A stretch of 64,000 bases of DNA. It comes from an uncultured Bacteroidales bacterium (GTDB lineage Bacteria; Bacteroidota; Bacteroidia; Bacteroidales; Muribaculaceae). Made by a program: the position numbers and the translations under genes. Below, in pieces: positions 27,415 to 38,000 of this stretch. The stretch is from assembly GCA_902781045.1 (NCBI GenBank), contig CACZHT010000014.1, forward strand, positions 25,843-89,842, in the 5' to 3' direction. The first letter of the stretch is position 1. Every line of letters begins with the position of its first letter. The notes beneath the pieces are model-generated. The model was not told the DNA's origin. It was given only the letters and a program-made list of their open reading frames with translations, and made no database searches.

Positions 27415-27975
27415 ATGAAAGTGTTGGTGAAATATGGCCTGTCTCCAGCCGCCGGCATCGACTTGCTGGCCGACTCGTCCATCCAGCCCAGTGGCCGTCC
27501 CCTGTTCATCCCCGACTGGGCCGGCCAGATGACAGGAACACTGGCAGTGGCGGTGCGCATTGGGCGGCTGGGCAAGTGCATCGCGCCACGGTTTGCCACG
27601 CGCTACTGGGATGCTGTGACGGGGTGCGTGATTACCCGAGGCACAGACATCCATGGGCCGTTGCCTGGCCAGCAGACGCCAAGCCGCATCCATGACGGTG
27701 CCCTGCTGCTGGGTCAGATGCAGCCGCGCGAGGTCATCGACACGCCCGGGGCGGCACTATGCTGGACAACCGACGGACAGCCCATCGGGCAAATGCCCCT
27801 GCCGGCTGTGAGCCAGGTGGTCAATGCCACCTTGAGCCAGTTGAGCCAGTACATGACGCTGAAGATGGGCGACCTGCTGTGCCTGTGCAGCACCGTCGTC
27901 CAGCCGTTGCACATCGGCTCCACCACAGTGGTGAGCCTGAACGGCAGCCCCTTGCTCACGACCAAGATAAAATAA
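27415..27975 (+). CDS. Degenerate FAH-superfamily-like protein
   Basis: A 186-residue cytoplasmic protein with no signal peptide. RPLFIPDWAGQMTG, LAVAVRIGRLGKCIAPRFAT and RYWDAVTGCVI follow the order of the fumarylacetoacetate hydrolase core (FIPDF...ELVVRIGR.GK.I...A..Y.DAVT). MTLKMGDLLCLCSTVVQPLH corresponds to the usual GDLI.TGTP block. The metal-binding E-x-E of active FAH enzymes is replaced by TLAVA, so catalysis is unlikely. It sits between porU and the second PorU-family gene, 41 bp before the latter's ATG. The family assignment is from pattern memory and moderate. Confidence 0.55.
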   Translation: MKVLVKYGLSPAAGIDLLADSSIQPSGRPLFIPDWAGQMTGTLAVAVRIGRLGKCIAPRFATRYWDAVTGCVITRGTDIHGPLPGQQTPSRIHDGALLLGQMQPREVIDTPGAALCWTTDGQPIGQMPLPAVSQVVNATLSQLSQYMTLKMGDLLCLCSTVVQPLHIGSTTVVSLNGSPLLTTKIK

Positions 27976-28016
27976 GAACTCGCAAACATAACAGAAAATT
28001 AAGCACGACAATAACC

Positions 28017-31000
28017 ATGCGCAAGAAATTTAACCTGAGCCTCCTGGTCACTGCAGTCCTGGCGATGAATATCATGCCAGGCCATGCCTTTTCGCCCGAC
28101 AGGTTCGCCAACAAGTCAATCCTGTCGACCGGCAAGTGGGTCAAGATAGCCATCCCTGCCGACGGAATCTACCAAATCACCGCCGAACAGTTGAGCCAGA
28201 TGGGGTTTGGCGACCCCAGTCAGGTGCAAATCTACGGCCAGGGTGGTCATGCTATCTCCGAGGTGCTGAGTGCCAACTTCATCGACGACCTGACCGCCGT
28301 GCCCATCACCGTGAGCCACGACAAGGTCATCTTCTATGCTCAGGGCACCGTGGGAAAGGTGATGCGAAATGCGTCAACCTCATGGCCATACTATACGCGC
28401 ACCCGCAACGCCTATGCCAACCAAGGCTACTATTTCATCACTGAGACTACCAGCCAACGCCGGGTCAACACCCAGGCAGCCCTGCAACCCGGAACCACCC
28501 AAGTGACCAGCAGCTATGACATGATTCTGCACGAGTCAGAACTGACCTCGCTCGGCTTGACCGGAAAGGACCTGATGGGTGAGTCGATACTCAAGGACAC
28601 GGTTCACATCCCCTGCAAGATGCCCAACCGCTGCGACAGTGCCATCGTGTTCTCAATCAGGGCTGCGGCCCATGCCTCGCAGGCTCGGGTCTACACCTAC
28701 GCCTCGTTCACCACCCGCGACACAACCGTGAGCCTGGACTTCACCGCCGATGAGAGCACCATCTGGTATGTCGAAAAAGATGATGTGCAGCGCCACTTCA
28801 ACCCTGCGCTTCCCACCCGGGTCTTCAACATCGATGAAACCGCCGACAGTGGCATCCTGAACATCTGGCTCTACAACAAATCGGGAGTCCCTGTCAAACT
28901 GGCAAACCTCGACTATGCCACCGTGACCTATAAGCACACCAATAGCTATGCCAGCCAGGAAGCCAGTAGCTTCAACATGGGTTACCCCATGCTGGGCGAC
29001 ACAGTCCAAGTGGTAATGCCCGGAACAGGCAGCGAGACGCTGGTGTGGAATGTCACCAACCCCTTGAACGTAACCCAGATGAACCTGTCGGCAGTGGTCG
29101 ACGGCCAGGGTCAGACAGTGGGCATGGGATTCACGCCCGGCCAGTGCAGCTCGCCCACCGAGTTTGTGGCTTTCAACCCCTCGCTCACGCTCAACGAGAT
29201 TTCGGGCTTTGAACCCGTGGCCAACCAGAACCTGCACGGCCTGTCGACACCCGACATGCTGATTGTGACCAATGCCTACTTCATGCCCGAAGCCGAGCGT
29301 TTGGCCCAGATGCACCGCGACCATGACGGCATGACGGTGCATGTGGTCGATCAGGAGCAGGTGTTCAACGAGTTCTCCAGCGGCACGCCCGACGCAATGG
29401 GCATACGCCTGCTGTGCAAGATGTTCTATGACCGCAACAGCAGCAAGTTCAAGAACCTGCTCATGTTCGGGCCGGCAAGCTACGATTTCCGTGGCCTGAC
29501 CAGCAACAAGGCCAACCGCGTCATCGCCTATGTGAGCAACAACAGTGCCACCGACGAGGAGAGCTACACCACCGACGACTTCTTCGGTGTCCTGGCCGAC
29601 AACACCGGCTCAAGCCTGCATGAAGAGAATCTGAACCTGGGCATTGGGCGCATGACACCGACCGACCTGGTGCAAGCCCGCCAGAACGTGGACAAAGTCA
29701 TGCACTATATCCTGGCTCCCGACTATGGTCCCTGGCGCAACCACTACACCCTCTGGGCCGATGCCGGAACCCAGAGCAACAGGGACGTCGACCTGCACTC
29801 GCTGCAGGCCGAACGCATCGGCAACATCATCGAGGACGAGCTGATGGTGCCCATGGTGACCGACAAGGCGTATGTCGACATGTTCCCGCGCACCGGCCAA
29901 ATTTCGGAAGAAGCGCGCCGGCATGTGGCCGAGTCGCTCAGTTCCGGGCAGTACTACGGCACATACGTCGGACACGCCAACACCAAGTCGCTCACCTCAA
30001 GCCGCATGTGGACCCTGGCCAACGTGCTCAATCAGAGCTACGACCACCTGCCCATCTTCATGACTGCCTGCTGCGACGTGGCCCGCTTCGATGGCAACGA
30101 CCAGGGCATTGCCGAGATTATGTTCCACCAGCCCAATGGTGGCGCCATAGCACTGCTCACCTCGAGCCGCGAGGTCGAAGCGACGCGCAACGACAACCTC
30201 AACCAGGCTTTCACCAGGTCGATGTTCAGCTACAACAACACCGGACGCATGACCACACTGGGTGAGGCTTACCGCAAAGCCAAGAACCTGATGTTGACAC
30301 TGCCCAACTCCAAGACTCAGGACAGACTCAACAAGATGTCCTTCTTGCTGCTGGGCGACCCGGCCATGGAGGTGAACTACCCCAAGCCGCTGTTCACCAT
30401 CACCCGGGTTAATGGTGTGGACATGACCGATGCCGCCACCCCTCTTCTGGCACCGATGCAGCAAGTGACCGTCGAGGCCGAGGTCATGCTTGAGGGAACG
30501 AACGAAATCAACACGGCATTCAATGGCGATGCCACCCTGTCAATCTATGACGTGAAGCAGCTCTACAAACACGCCACATTCACTAGCCTCAGCCTCGAGA
30601 ACGACTTGTTCTATCCGCGCGACCTGCTGGTCGAGGTGCAAGGCCGAGTGACCGGGGGGCGCTTCACCGGCACTGCCGTGATGCCACGATACATCAAGGC
30701 CAAGGCCGGCGAGCAACTCGCCATCCACGTCTATGCCCACCAAGACAACAGCGACCAGATGGTCAACGGAGCCACCACACAGGTCAAAGCCGAGACCTAT
30801 GACCCCGAGATTGCCGTTCAGGACAATGCCGCGCCGGTCATCGAAACCATGTATCTCAATGAGCTGAAAGCGTTTGAACAAGGGGTTGCCGTTGCGGCCA
30901 ACTCGACCCTGCACGTAACCGCCACCGACGATGTGGCATTCAACAACCAGAGCATGGGCGTCGGCAGCTCGGCCAAGTTGGTGCTGGACGCCGGCAAGAC

Positions 31001-31481
31001 CAACTACACTCAGATACGCAATTACCTCAGCCTGGGCGATGGCGGCAAGACACTGCAACTGCACTTCCCGCTGGCCGGCCTCAGCGCAGGACGCCACACG
31101 TTGACACTGACCGTGCAGGACGTGGCCGGCAACATGACTGAGCGGACCATCGCGTTCATGGTGGCCGGACAGAGCAGCGTCTCGCTCAAAGCCGACGAGC
31201 TGGTAGCCATTAGTCAGGCCACCGTCGACCTGGACGAGAGCGACTTGCCCAGCACACCGGCCATGACGCTCAAGGTGGTGGACAACAAGGGGCAACTGGT
31301 GTGGAGCACGACAACAAGCTCGCTGCCCTGTACCTGGGACCTGACCAACGCCCTAGGCCAACGTGTGCCCGCCGGACTATACAAAATGTTCGGACAGTAT
31401 AACGATGGCACCAACTACGGTGGCACCAACATCCTGCCAGTCATCGTGATGGACCCAGTGACACAAGCACAGCAGAACTGA
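28017..31481 (+). CDS. PorU-like C25-family surface protease, paralogue 2
   Basis: A 1154-residue exported protein. A signal peptide (LSLLVTAVLAMNIMPGHA) precedes the PorU N-terminal block GKWVKIAIPADGIYQITAEQ. The catalytic domain carries His653 in TYVGHANTKS and Cys686 in TACCDVARFD. Ig-like domains follow (ATDDVAFNNQSMGVG, LSAGRHTLTLTVQDVAGN) and the tail has TWDLTNALGQRVPAGLYKMF. The longer open frame upstream overlaps the FAH-like gene and is not coding. Compared with porU, the Cys context changes from ATCDF to ACCDV, a feature shared with the next two genes. Confidence 0.88.
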   Translation: MRKKFNLSLLVTAVLAMNIMPGHAFSPDRFANKSILSTGKWVKIAIPADGIYQITAEQLSQMGFGDPSQVQIYGQGGHAISEVLSANFIDDLTAVPITVSHDKVIFYAQGTVGKVMRNASTSWPYYTRTRNAYANQGYYFITETTSQRRVNTQAALQPGTTQVTSSYDMILHESELTSLGLTGKDLMGESILKDTVHIPCKMPNRCDSAIVFSIRAAAHASQARVYTYASFTTRDTTVSLDFTADESTIWYVEKDDVQRHFNPALPTRVFNIDETADSGILNIWLYNKSGVPVKLANLDYATVTYKHTNSYASQEASSFNMGYPMLGDTVQVVMPGTGSETLVWNVTNPLNVTQMNLSAVVDGQGQTVGMGFTPGQCSSPTEFVAFNPSLTLNEISGFEPVANQNLHGLSTPDMLIVTNAYFMPEAERLAQMHRDHDGMTVHVVDQEQVFNEFSSGTPDAMGIRLLCKMFYDRNSSKFKNLLMFGPASYDFRGLTSNKANRVIAYVSNNSATDEESYTTDDFFGVLADNTGSSLHEENLNLGIGRMTPTDLVQARQNVDKVMHYILAPDYGPWRNHYTLWADAGTQSNRDVDLHSLQAERIGNIIEDELMVPMVTDKAYVDMFPRTGQISEEARRHVAESLSSGQYYGTYVGHANTKSLTSSRMWTLANVLNQSYDHLPIFMTACCDVARFDGNDQGIAEIMFHQPNGGAIALLTSSREVEATRNDNLNQAFTRSMFSYNNTGRMTTLGEAYRKAKNLMLTLPNSKTQDRLNKMSFLLLGDPAMEVNYPKPLFTITRVNGVDMTDAATPLLAPMQQVTVEAEVMLEGTNEINTAFNGDATLSIYDVKQLYKHATFTSLSLENDLFYPRDLLVEVQGRVTGGRFTGTAVMPRYIKAKAGEQLAIHVYAHQDNSDQMVNGATTQVKAETYDPEIAVQDNAAPVIETMYLNELKAFEQGVAVAANSTLHVTATDDVAFNNQSMGVGSSAKLVLDAGKTNYTQIRNYLSLGDGGKTLQLHFPLAGLSAGRHTLTLTVQDVAGNMTERTIAFMVAGQSSVSLKADELVAISQATVDLDESDLPSTPAMTLKVVDNKGQLVWSTTTSSLPCTWDLTNALGQRVPAGLYKMFGQYNDGTNYGGTNILPVIVMDPVTQAQQN

Positions 31482-31552
31482 CTGAGCTGTCCATCCATCG
31501 ACCATAAACAATATTGAAGCAAACAAAAATTGGATTATCCTTTTCTCTGAAT

Positions 31553-34500
31553 ATGAACAAGACAGTCATCAAACAAGCAGTCTGCGCCATGATTGCGGCA
31601 AGTGCCGCAATGGGGGCACAAGCACTCGATGCCAACCACTTCGCACAGTCGTCGCGGCTGGCTCAAGGCCATTGGGTCAAAGTTGCCGTCACCCAGACAG
31701 GCATGTACGAGATTGACCGGCAACAGCTGGCCGAGATGGGCTTCAGCGACCCGAGCCGCGTCAAGGTCTATGGATATGGAGGCAAGATGTTGAGCGAAAT
31801 CCTGACCGAGGATCTGCCCGACGACTTGCAACAAGTGCCGGCATTGAGACTGTCCGACAAAATCTGCTTCTATGGCGTGGGCAACGTGTCGGTCACGCTC
31901 CAGAACGACGACGACTACCCCATTTTTGCCCGTGAGCGCAACACCTACAGTCTGCAGGGCTACTACTTCCTGACCGACCAAGACACCGAGCCGGCACTGG
32001 ATGCCGCCCAGCTGCCCTATAACGAGGCCACCGACGAGCGCCTGGACTGGAGCTACGACTACTATCTGCACGAGAGCGAGCTGCGGTCGCTCTCGTTCAC
32101 CGGCAGTGAGCTGCTGGGCGAAGACATCACCCAAGGACAGCGCACATTCCCCTTCGAGCTGATCAATGCCAGCAGTGACACGACTTACCTGACGACGTGC
32201 ATCGCGTCGAAGATTGTGCGCATCTCTGCCACCGACGATTCGAGCAACATACAAGGGCAGTTCCACTGCCAGCTCACAAGCGGCGGAATCACCACCGAAG
32301 TGCCCTACACCTCAACCTCGGGGCGCATCAAGGGCTGTGTCAAGGACTACACGTTCTATGAGTCGGGCAGCGGCACCGAGATGGCCGTGCTGAATTCGCG
32401 GCAAGGCGGCACGTTGCGTTACAACGTGGTCGAGACCACCGGCAAAGGCGTGATGCAAGTGTCGCTGCTCGACTACTTCATCATCACCTATGCCCACCAC
32501 AACACCCTGACCGGGCAGCCCACCGCACAGTGCCAGATGAGCTACCCCCTGACCCATGACAATCAGCTGGTGCAAGTGCAGGGTGCCCAGCATGTGTGGG
32601 ATGTCACCGAGCCCACCCAGCCTGGCTCGATGCAGCTCAAGGACGGCGACAACGGCACAGTGAGCTTCACCCCCGGCTCGCACGAGACTCCACGCCAGTA
32701 TGTGGCCTTCGACCCCAATGGCACACTGCTCAAGGTCGACAGCTATCAGCAAGTGGCCAACCAGAACCTGCATGCACTGGCCGTGCCCGACCTGCTCATC
32801 ATCACCACCGGCACCCTGCTGGAGCAGGGCGAGCGCATCGCGCAACTGCACCGCCAGCACGACGGCATGGACGTGACAGTGGTCGACCACGAACAGGTGT
32901 ACAACGAGTTCTCCAGCGGCACCCCCAGCGCCATGGCCTATCGCCTGCTGTGCAAGATGTTCTATGACCGTAATCACACCAAGTTCAAGAATCTGCTGCT
33001 GCTGGGTCCGTCGAGCTTCGACAACCGCGGCATCGTCACCAACAAGAAAGAGCGGCTCATGTGCTACGAGACTGCAATGAGCAACTATGACGACAACAGC
33101 CATGTGATTGAAGACTTCTTCGGCTATCTACTGGACAATTCGGGCCTGGTCATCTCGTCCGACCAGTTGCAGATTGGCATCGGGCGCATCCCGTCATCCA
33201 GCCTGAGCGAGGCCAAGAGCGATGTGGACAAGCTCTATGAATATGTGCTCTCGCCCAACTATGGCGTGTGGCGCAACAACTACTGCCTCTGGGCCGAGAA
33301 GAGCAACGAAAGAGAGAACAAGCTGCACGAGAAGCAAGCCGACGGCATCGGACACATCCTGACAAACAGCCTGAACGTCAAGATGATGGCTGATCGCGCA
33401 TTTGTGGGCATGTTCCCGCCCGAGGTGTCCGAGACGTTCAAGGAAGAAGATAAGCGTGCCTCAACCCAGGGCCGCAAGCACATCCAAGAGATGCTCAACG
33501 AGGGGCAGTACTTCGGCACCTACGTCGGCCACGCCGGTTCCAACTCATTCACCCACTCCGGACTGTGGCGCTCGTTGGATGTCGACAACAACACCTACTC
33601 GCACTGGCCCATCTTCACCACCGCATGCTGCGACGTGGCCCGGTTTGACAGTGACCACCAGGGCATTGCCGAGCTCATGCTGCACAAGCGCAACGGCGGT
33701 GCCATCGCACTGTTCACCACGGCGCGCCAGGTCTATGCCAACAGCAATGACTTCCTCAACCGCGCTTTCACCAAGGCGATGTTCAGCTACGACACCAACA
33801 AGCAGATGCCCACCCTGGGCGAGGCTTACCGGCAGGCCAAGCTAGCCTACGGCCGTGCCAGCAACTCCAACAAGCTGAACTTCTTGTTGCTAGGCGATCC
33901 GGCGCTGAAGGTCAACTACCCCAAGCCGCTGTTCGTTGTCACCAAGCTCAACGGCACCGTCCTGACCCCAACCGACACAGTCACAGTGAGGCCACTGCAG
34001 AGGCTGGAAGTGGAGGCGCAGGTCATCAAAGAAGACGACCCGACACGAGCCAACACAGCCTTTAACGGCGACGCCACCCTGTCGGTCTACGACATCAAGC
34101 GCGAGTTCATGACGGTCAACGGCACCGGCGACTATGAGGGCGAGACACACACGGTCTACTATCCTCAAGAACTCATCGCACGTGTCACCGGTCGGGTGAC
34201 AGACGGCATCTTCCGAGGCTCGGTGGTGATTCCACGCTACGAGCGGTCGCAGGGCGGCGTCTGCACAATCAGTGTCTATGCCCACCAAGACGGCACCGAA
34301 GAGATGGTCAACGGACTGACCGAACAGCTGATCATTGCCCCCTACAACGGGGTCAACACCGTTCAGGATACCCAGGCTCCCACCATCGAGACGATGTTTC
34401 TCAACGAGCAAGAGAGCTTTGCCGCCAGTGCCCAGGTGGGCTCCGAGGCCACGCTCTATGTGCGCGCCACCGATGACACAGGATTCAACGTGCAGCAGCA

Positions 34501-35011
34501 ACCTCTGGGTCAGGGCATGACCCTGCGGCTGGACAACGGCAAGACAAGCTACAATCTGGTCAAGAACCACGTCACACTGGCCGACGAGGGCCGCACCATG
34601 ACCATAGCCATGCCACTGACGGAACTCACCGCCGGACGGCACACACTGGACTTCAGTGTGGCCGATGTATGCGGCAACCGCACCAGCCACTCCATCTCGT
34701 TTGTCGTCACCTCATGCAACGACATTGCACTGGCTGCGACCGAGCAGGCCAGCTATGAGCAGGCCGAGATTGACCTGGTCGCCTATGCACTGAACGAGAC
34801 TCCGAGTGTCAATGTCAAGGTTACCAACACCAAGGGCGAGCTGGTGTGGTCGACAAGCACCAGCACATTTCCATGCACCTGGAACCTGACCGACAACCAG
34901 GGGCAACGCGTCGCCCCTGGCTTGTACAAGATTCATGGCAACTATGAGAACAACGAAGGCTATGGTGGCTCCAACATCATCAACTTTGTGGTTCTCAACC
35001 CGCTGCAATAG
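31553..35011 (+). CDS. PorU-like C25-family surface protease, paralogue 3
   Basis: A 1152-residue exported protein closely related to its two neighbours. It has a signal peptide (MNKTVIKQAVCAMIAASAAM), the N-terminal block GHWVKVAVTQTGMYEIDRQQ, His660 in TYVGHAGSNS and Cys693 in TACCDVARFD. The accessory segments DATLSVYDIKREFM and TAGRHTLDFSVADVCGN follow, and the tail has TWNLTDNQGQRVAPGLYKIH. I start at the ATG at 31553; thirteen in-frame codons upstream have no signal-peptide character. The gap after paralogue 2 is 71 bp. Confidence 0.88.
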   Translation: MNKTVIKQAVCAMIAASAAMGAQALDANHFAQSSRLAQGHWVKVAVTQTGMYEIDRQQLAEMGFSDPSRVKVYGYGGKMLSEILTEDLPDDLQQVPALRLSDKICFYGVGNVSVTLQNDDDYPIFARERNTYSLQGYYFLTDQDTEPALDAAQLPYNEATDERLDWSYDYYLHESELRSLSFTGSELLGEDITQGQRTFPFELINASSDTTYLTTCIASKIVRISATDDSSNIQGQFHCQLTSGGITTEVPYTSTSGRIKGCVKDYTFYESGSGTEMAVLNSRQGGTLRYNVVETTGKGVMQVSLLDYFIITYAHHNTLTGQPTAQCQMSYPLTHDNQLVQVQGAQHVWDVTEPTQPGSMQLKDGDNGTVSFTPGSHETPRQYVAFDPNGTLLKVDSYQQVANQNLHALAVPDLLIITTGTLLEQGERIAQLHRQHDGMDVTVVDHEQVYNEFSSGTPSAMAYRLLCKMFYDRNHTKFKNLLLLGPSSFDNRGIVTNKKERLMCYETAMSNYDDNSHVIEDFFGYLLDNSGLVISSDQLQIGIGRIPSSSLSEAKSDVDKLYEYVLSPNYGVWRNNYCLWAEKSNERENKLHEKQADGIGHILTNSLNVKMMADRAFVGMFPPEVSETFKEEDKRASTQGRKHIQEMLNEGQYFGTYVGHAGSNSFTHSGLWRSLDVDNNTYSHWPIFTTACCDVARFDSDHQGIAELMLHKRNGGAIALFTTARQVYANSNDFLNRAFTKAMFSYDTNKQMPTLGEAYRQAKLAYGRASNSNKLNFLLLGDPALKVNYPKPLFVVTKLNGTVLTPTDTVTVRPLQRLEVEAQVIKEDDPTRANTAFNGDATLSVYDIKREFMTVNGTGDYEGETHTVYYPQELIARVTGRVTDGIFRGSVVIPRYERSQGGVCTISVYAHQDGTEEMVNGLTEQLIIAPYNGVNTVQDTQAPTIETMFLNEQESFAASAQVGSEATLYVRATDDTGFNVQQQPLGQGMTLRLDNGKTSYNLVKNHVTLADEGRTMTIAMPLTELTAGRHTLDFSVADVCGNRTSHSISFVVTSCNDIALAATEQASYEQAEIDLVAYALNETPSVNVKVTNTKGELVWSTSTSTFPCTWNLTDNQGQRVAPGLYKIHGNYENNEGYGGSNIINFVVLNPLQ

Positions 35012-35073
35012 CCGCCAAAGCGCAAGTTGCGAGATTGTAATTCTTGATTCTTAATTCTAAATTAAATCGTAGG

Positions 35074-38000
35074 ATGACTAAATCACACATTTTGGGTTGG
35101 GCAACTGCTCTAGCCTTAGCTGTTGTGCCTCAGGTGGCCAATGCCCTGCCCTCGTCACACTTCACCACGCAGTCGAAGTTGGCGAAAGGGCATTGGGTAA
35201 AGGTAGCCGTCACACAGAGTGGCATCTACCAGATTACCCTTGCCCAGTTGCAGCAGATGGGATTCAGCAACCCAAGCAACATACAGGTCTACGGCTATGG
35301 TGGAGTGATGCTGAGTCAGGTGCTCACATCCGACCTGCCCGATGACCTCAAGCAGGTGCCGGTGTTGCGCCGGAGCGACAAGATTTGCTTCTATGCCTCA
35401 GGCACAACCCAACTGACCCTGTCTGACCAACCCAACCCGCACTACACACGCCAGCTGAACACCTACAGCACCAAGGCCTACTACTTCATCACCGAGTCGG
35501 CCACCAACAGCGTCACGCCATCGACAGTAGCCTTCCATGCTCCAACCTCGCCCGTCAATATCGACACGAGCCTGGACGCCCTGCTGCACGAGCAAGAGAA
35601 AATGTCGGTGGCTTTCACCGGCAGCGAGCTGCTGGGTGAAGACCTGATGAATGCCAACCACCGGCTGGACTTCACGCTCATCAACCCCAGCGACAAGCAG
35701 CTGGGCCTGACCAGCCGCGTAGCCGCCAAGGTGGTCAGGAAAGACCAGAAGAGCACAGTGAGTGTGAGCGGGAGCTTCTCTTGCCAGCTGACCGTGGCCG
35801 GACAGACCATCAATGTGCCCTACAGCACAATAGCAAGCAACATCATAGGCTGCACGAGCGACTACACCTACTATCAGGCCAACACCAATGCCGACCAGAA
35901 CACGATGTGGGTCGAATTGCCCGACACGTGCCATGCCGGCTCGTTGCACTATGGCCTGACCGTCAAGCCCAGCGAAGAACACGCCCTGCTGCACCTCTTC
36001 AATCTGGACTACTTCATCGCCACCTATAACCACTACAACCGTCTGGACGGCTATGCGGGCGCACAATGCCCCATCGGGCTGGTCAGCTCGACAGCCGACC
36101 ATGTGGTGCGCATCGAGGGGACCGACCTGGTGGTGTGGAACGTGACCACTCCCACCCAGCCCGTGCAGATGCGCACCCGCAATGCCGGCGGCTACACACA
36201 GTTCACCCCTGGCAACGTGGCATCACCGCAACAGTACATCGCCTTTGCGCCCAGTGCCACACTGCTCGAGATTGACAGTTTTGAGGCCATCCCCAACCAG
36301 AACCTGCATGGTCTGGCAGTTCCTGACATGCTCATCATCACCCACCACGAGTTTATGGCGCAAGCCGAACGCGTGGCACAGATGCACCGCCAGTACGACG
36401 GCATGGACGTGCTGGTGCTGGACCAGAATCAAGTGTTCAACGAGTTCTCGGCCGGAACCCCCGACGCTATGGCCATACGCCTGCTGTGCAAGATGTTCTA
36501 TGACCGCAATGACAGCAAGTTCAAGTACCTGCTGGTGTTCGGCAATCTGAGCTTTGACAACCGCGGCCTGGTCACCGGCAAGCAGAACCGTGTCATCAGT
36601 TATGTCGCCAGCGTGAGCCATAACGAGGATGCCAGCTATATCAACGATGACTTCTACGGCTATCTGCAGGACAACTCGGGACAAAAATTGTCGGCCGACC
36701 GTCTGTGCATCGGCATCGGCCACATGCCCGTAGCCAACGCGACCGAGGCCAGCGAGGCCGTCGACAAGCTGCAAGAATATGTCTACTCGACCGACTACGG
36801 TGCCTGGCGCAACAACTACAGCCTGTGGGCTGAGAACAGCTCGTTCAAGAAAGAGGGCGAAATCAGCATCTGGAGGATGGACACCATCCAGAACTCGTCA
36901 GGCCCGGACACTATCGTCCGTGTCAAGACCGACTCGGTCTTTCAGCTGCATGAGTCGCATGCGGCGGGTATAGGCTACATCATCGACAACGATTGCAAGA
37001 CACAGATGGTTCGCGACATGGCCTTCGTGTGCATGTTCCCACAGAACCCGGCCGAAGCGTTCAAGGAAGAAGCCAAACGCACCTCGACCGAGGCCAAGCG
37101 GCACATCAAGGAGATGTTCAGCGAGGGGCAGTACTTTGCCACCTACGTCGGTCATGCCGGAGCCAACGGCTTCTCGGCCTCCAGCCTGTGGACATCCAAC
37201 GATGTGCTGAACACCCCCTACCCTCGCTTGCCCATCATGTCCACGGCATGCTGCGATGTGGCACGCTTCGACAGTGACCACCGCGGCATCTGCGAGCTGA
37301 TGTTCCACAAGCGCGACGGCGGAGCCATCGCCCTGTTCACCACCACACGCCAGGTGCTGGCCAACCTGAACGATGACATCAACCGAGCGTTCACAACGGC
37401 TATGTTCAGCTACAACAAGAAGGGTTCCATGCCCCGACTGGGCGACTGCTACCGAGAGGCAAAGAACTATACCGAGTCGCCCAACACCAACAAGTTCCAC
37501 TGGGTGCTGCTGGGCGATCCGGCATTGCGCATCAACTATCCCAAACCGCTGTTCAACATCACAGCCATCAATGGCATCCAGTTACACTCGGGAAGGGCCA
37601 TCAGTGCGGCTCCATTGCAGCAAGTCACCATCGAGGCACAGGTCATGCAAGAGGGCAATCCCAACAAGGTCAACACGGCCTTTAACGGCGACGCCACCAT
37701 CACCATCTATGACATCGAACGCACATGCCTGAAATATATGAAGGGCACGGGTGCGCATGCTCGCGACACCATGACACTCGACTACCCGCGCGAGAAGCTG
37801 GTGCAAGTCACTGGCCGCGTGGTGGGAGGCAAGTTCCGCGGCAGTGTGGTGATGCCACAGTATGCCCGCACAGTGGCCAACAACGAGAACGAGGTGGCCA
37901 GCCATCCGATGGTGGTGTCGGTCTATGCACACGAGGACGGCACTGATCAGATGGTCAACGGACTCTACAGCCAGCTGCGCAAGGCCAATTACAACGCCTC

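Noticed and set aside
27759..28016. N-terminal extension of PorU paralogue 2
   Set aside because: It overlaps the FAH-like gene in another frame, and the signal peptide begins at 28017.
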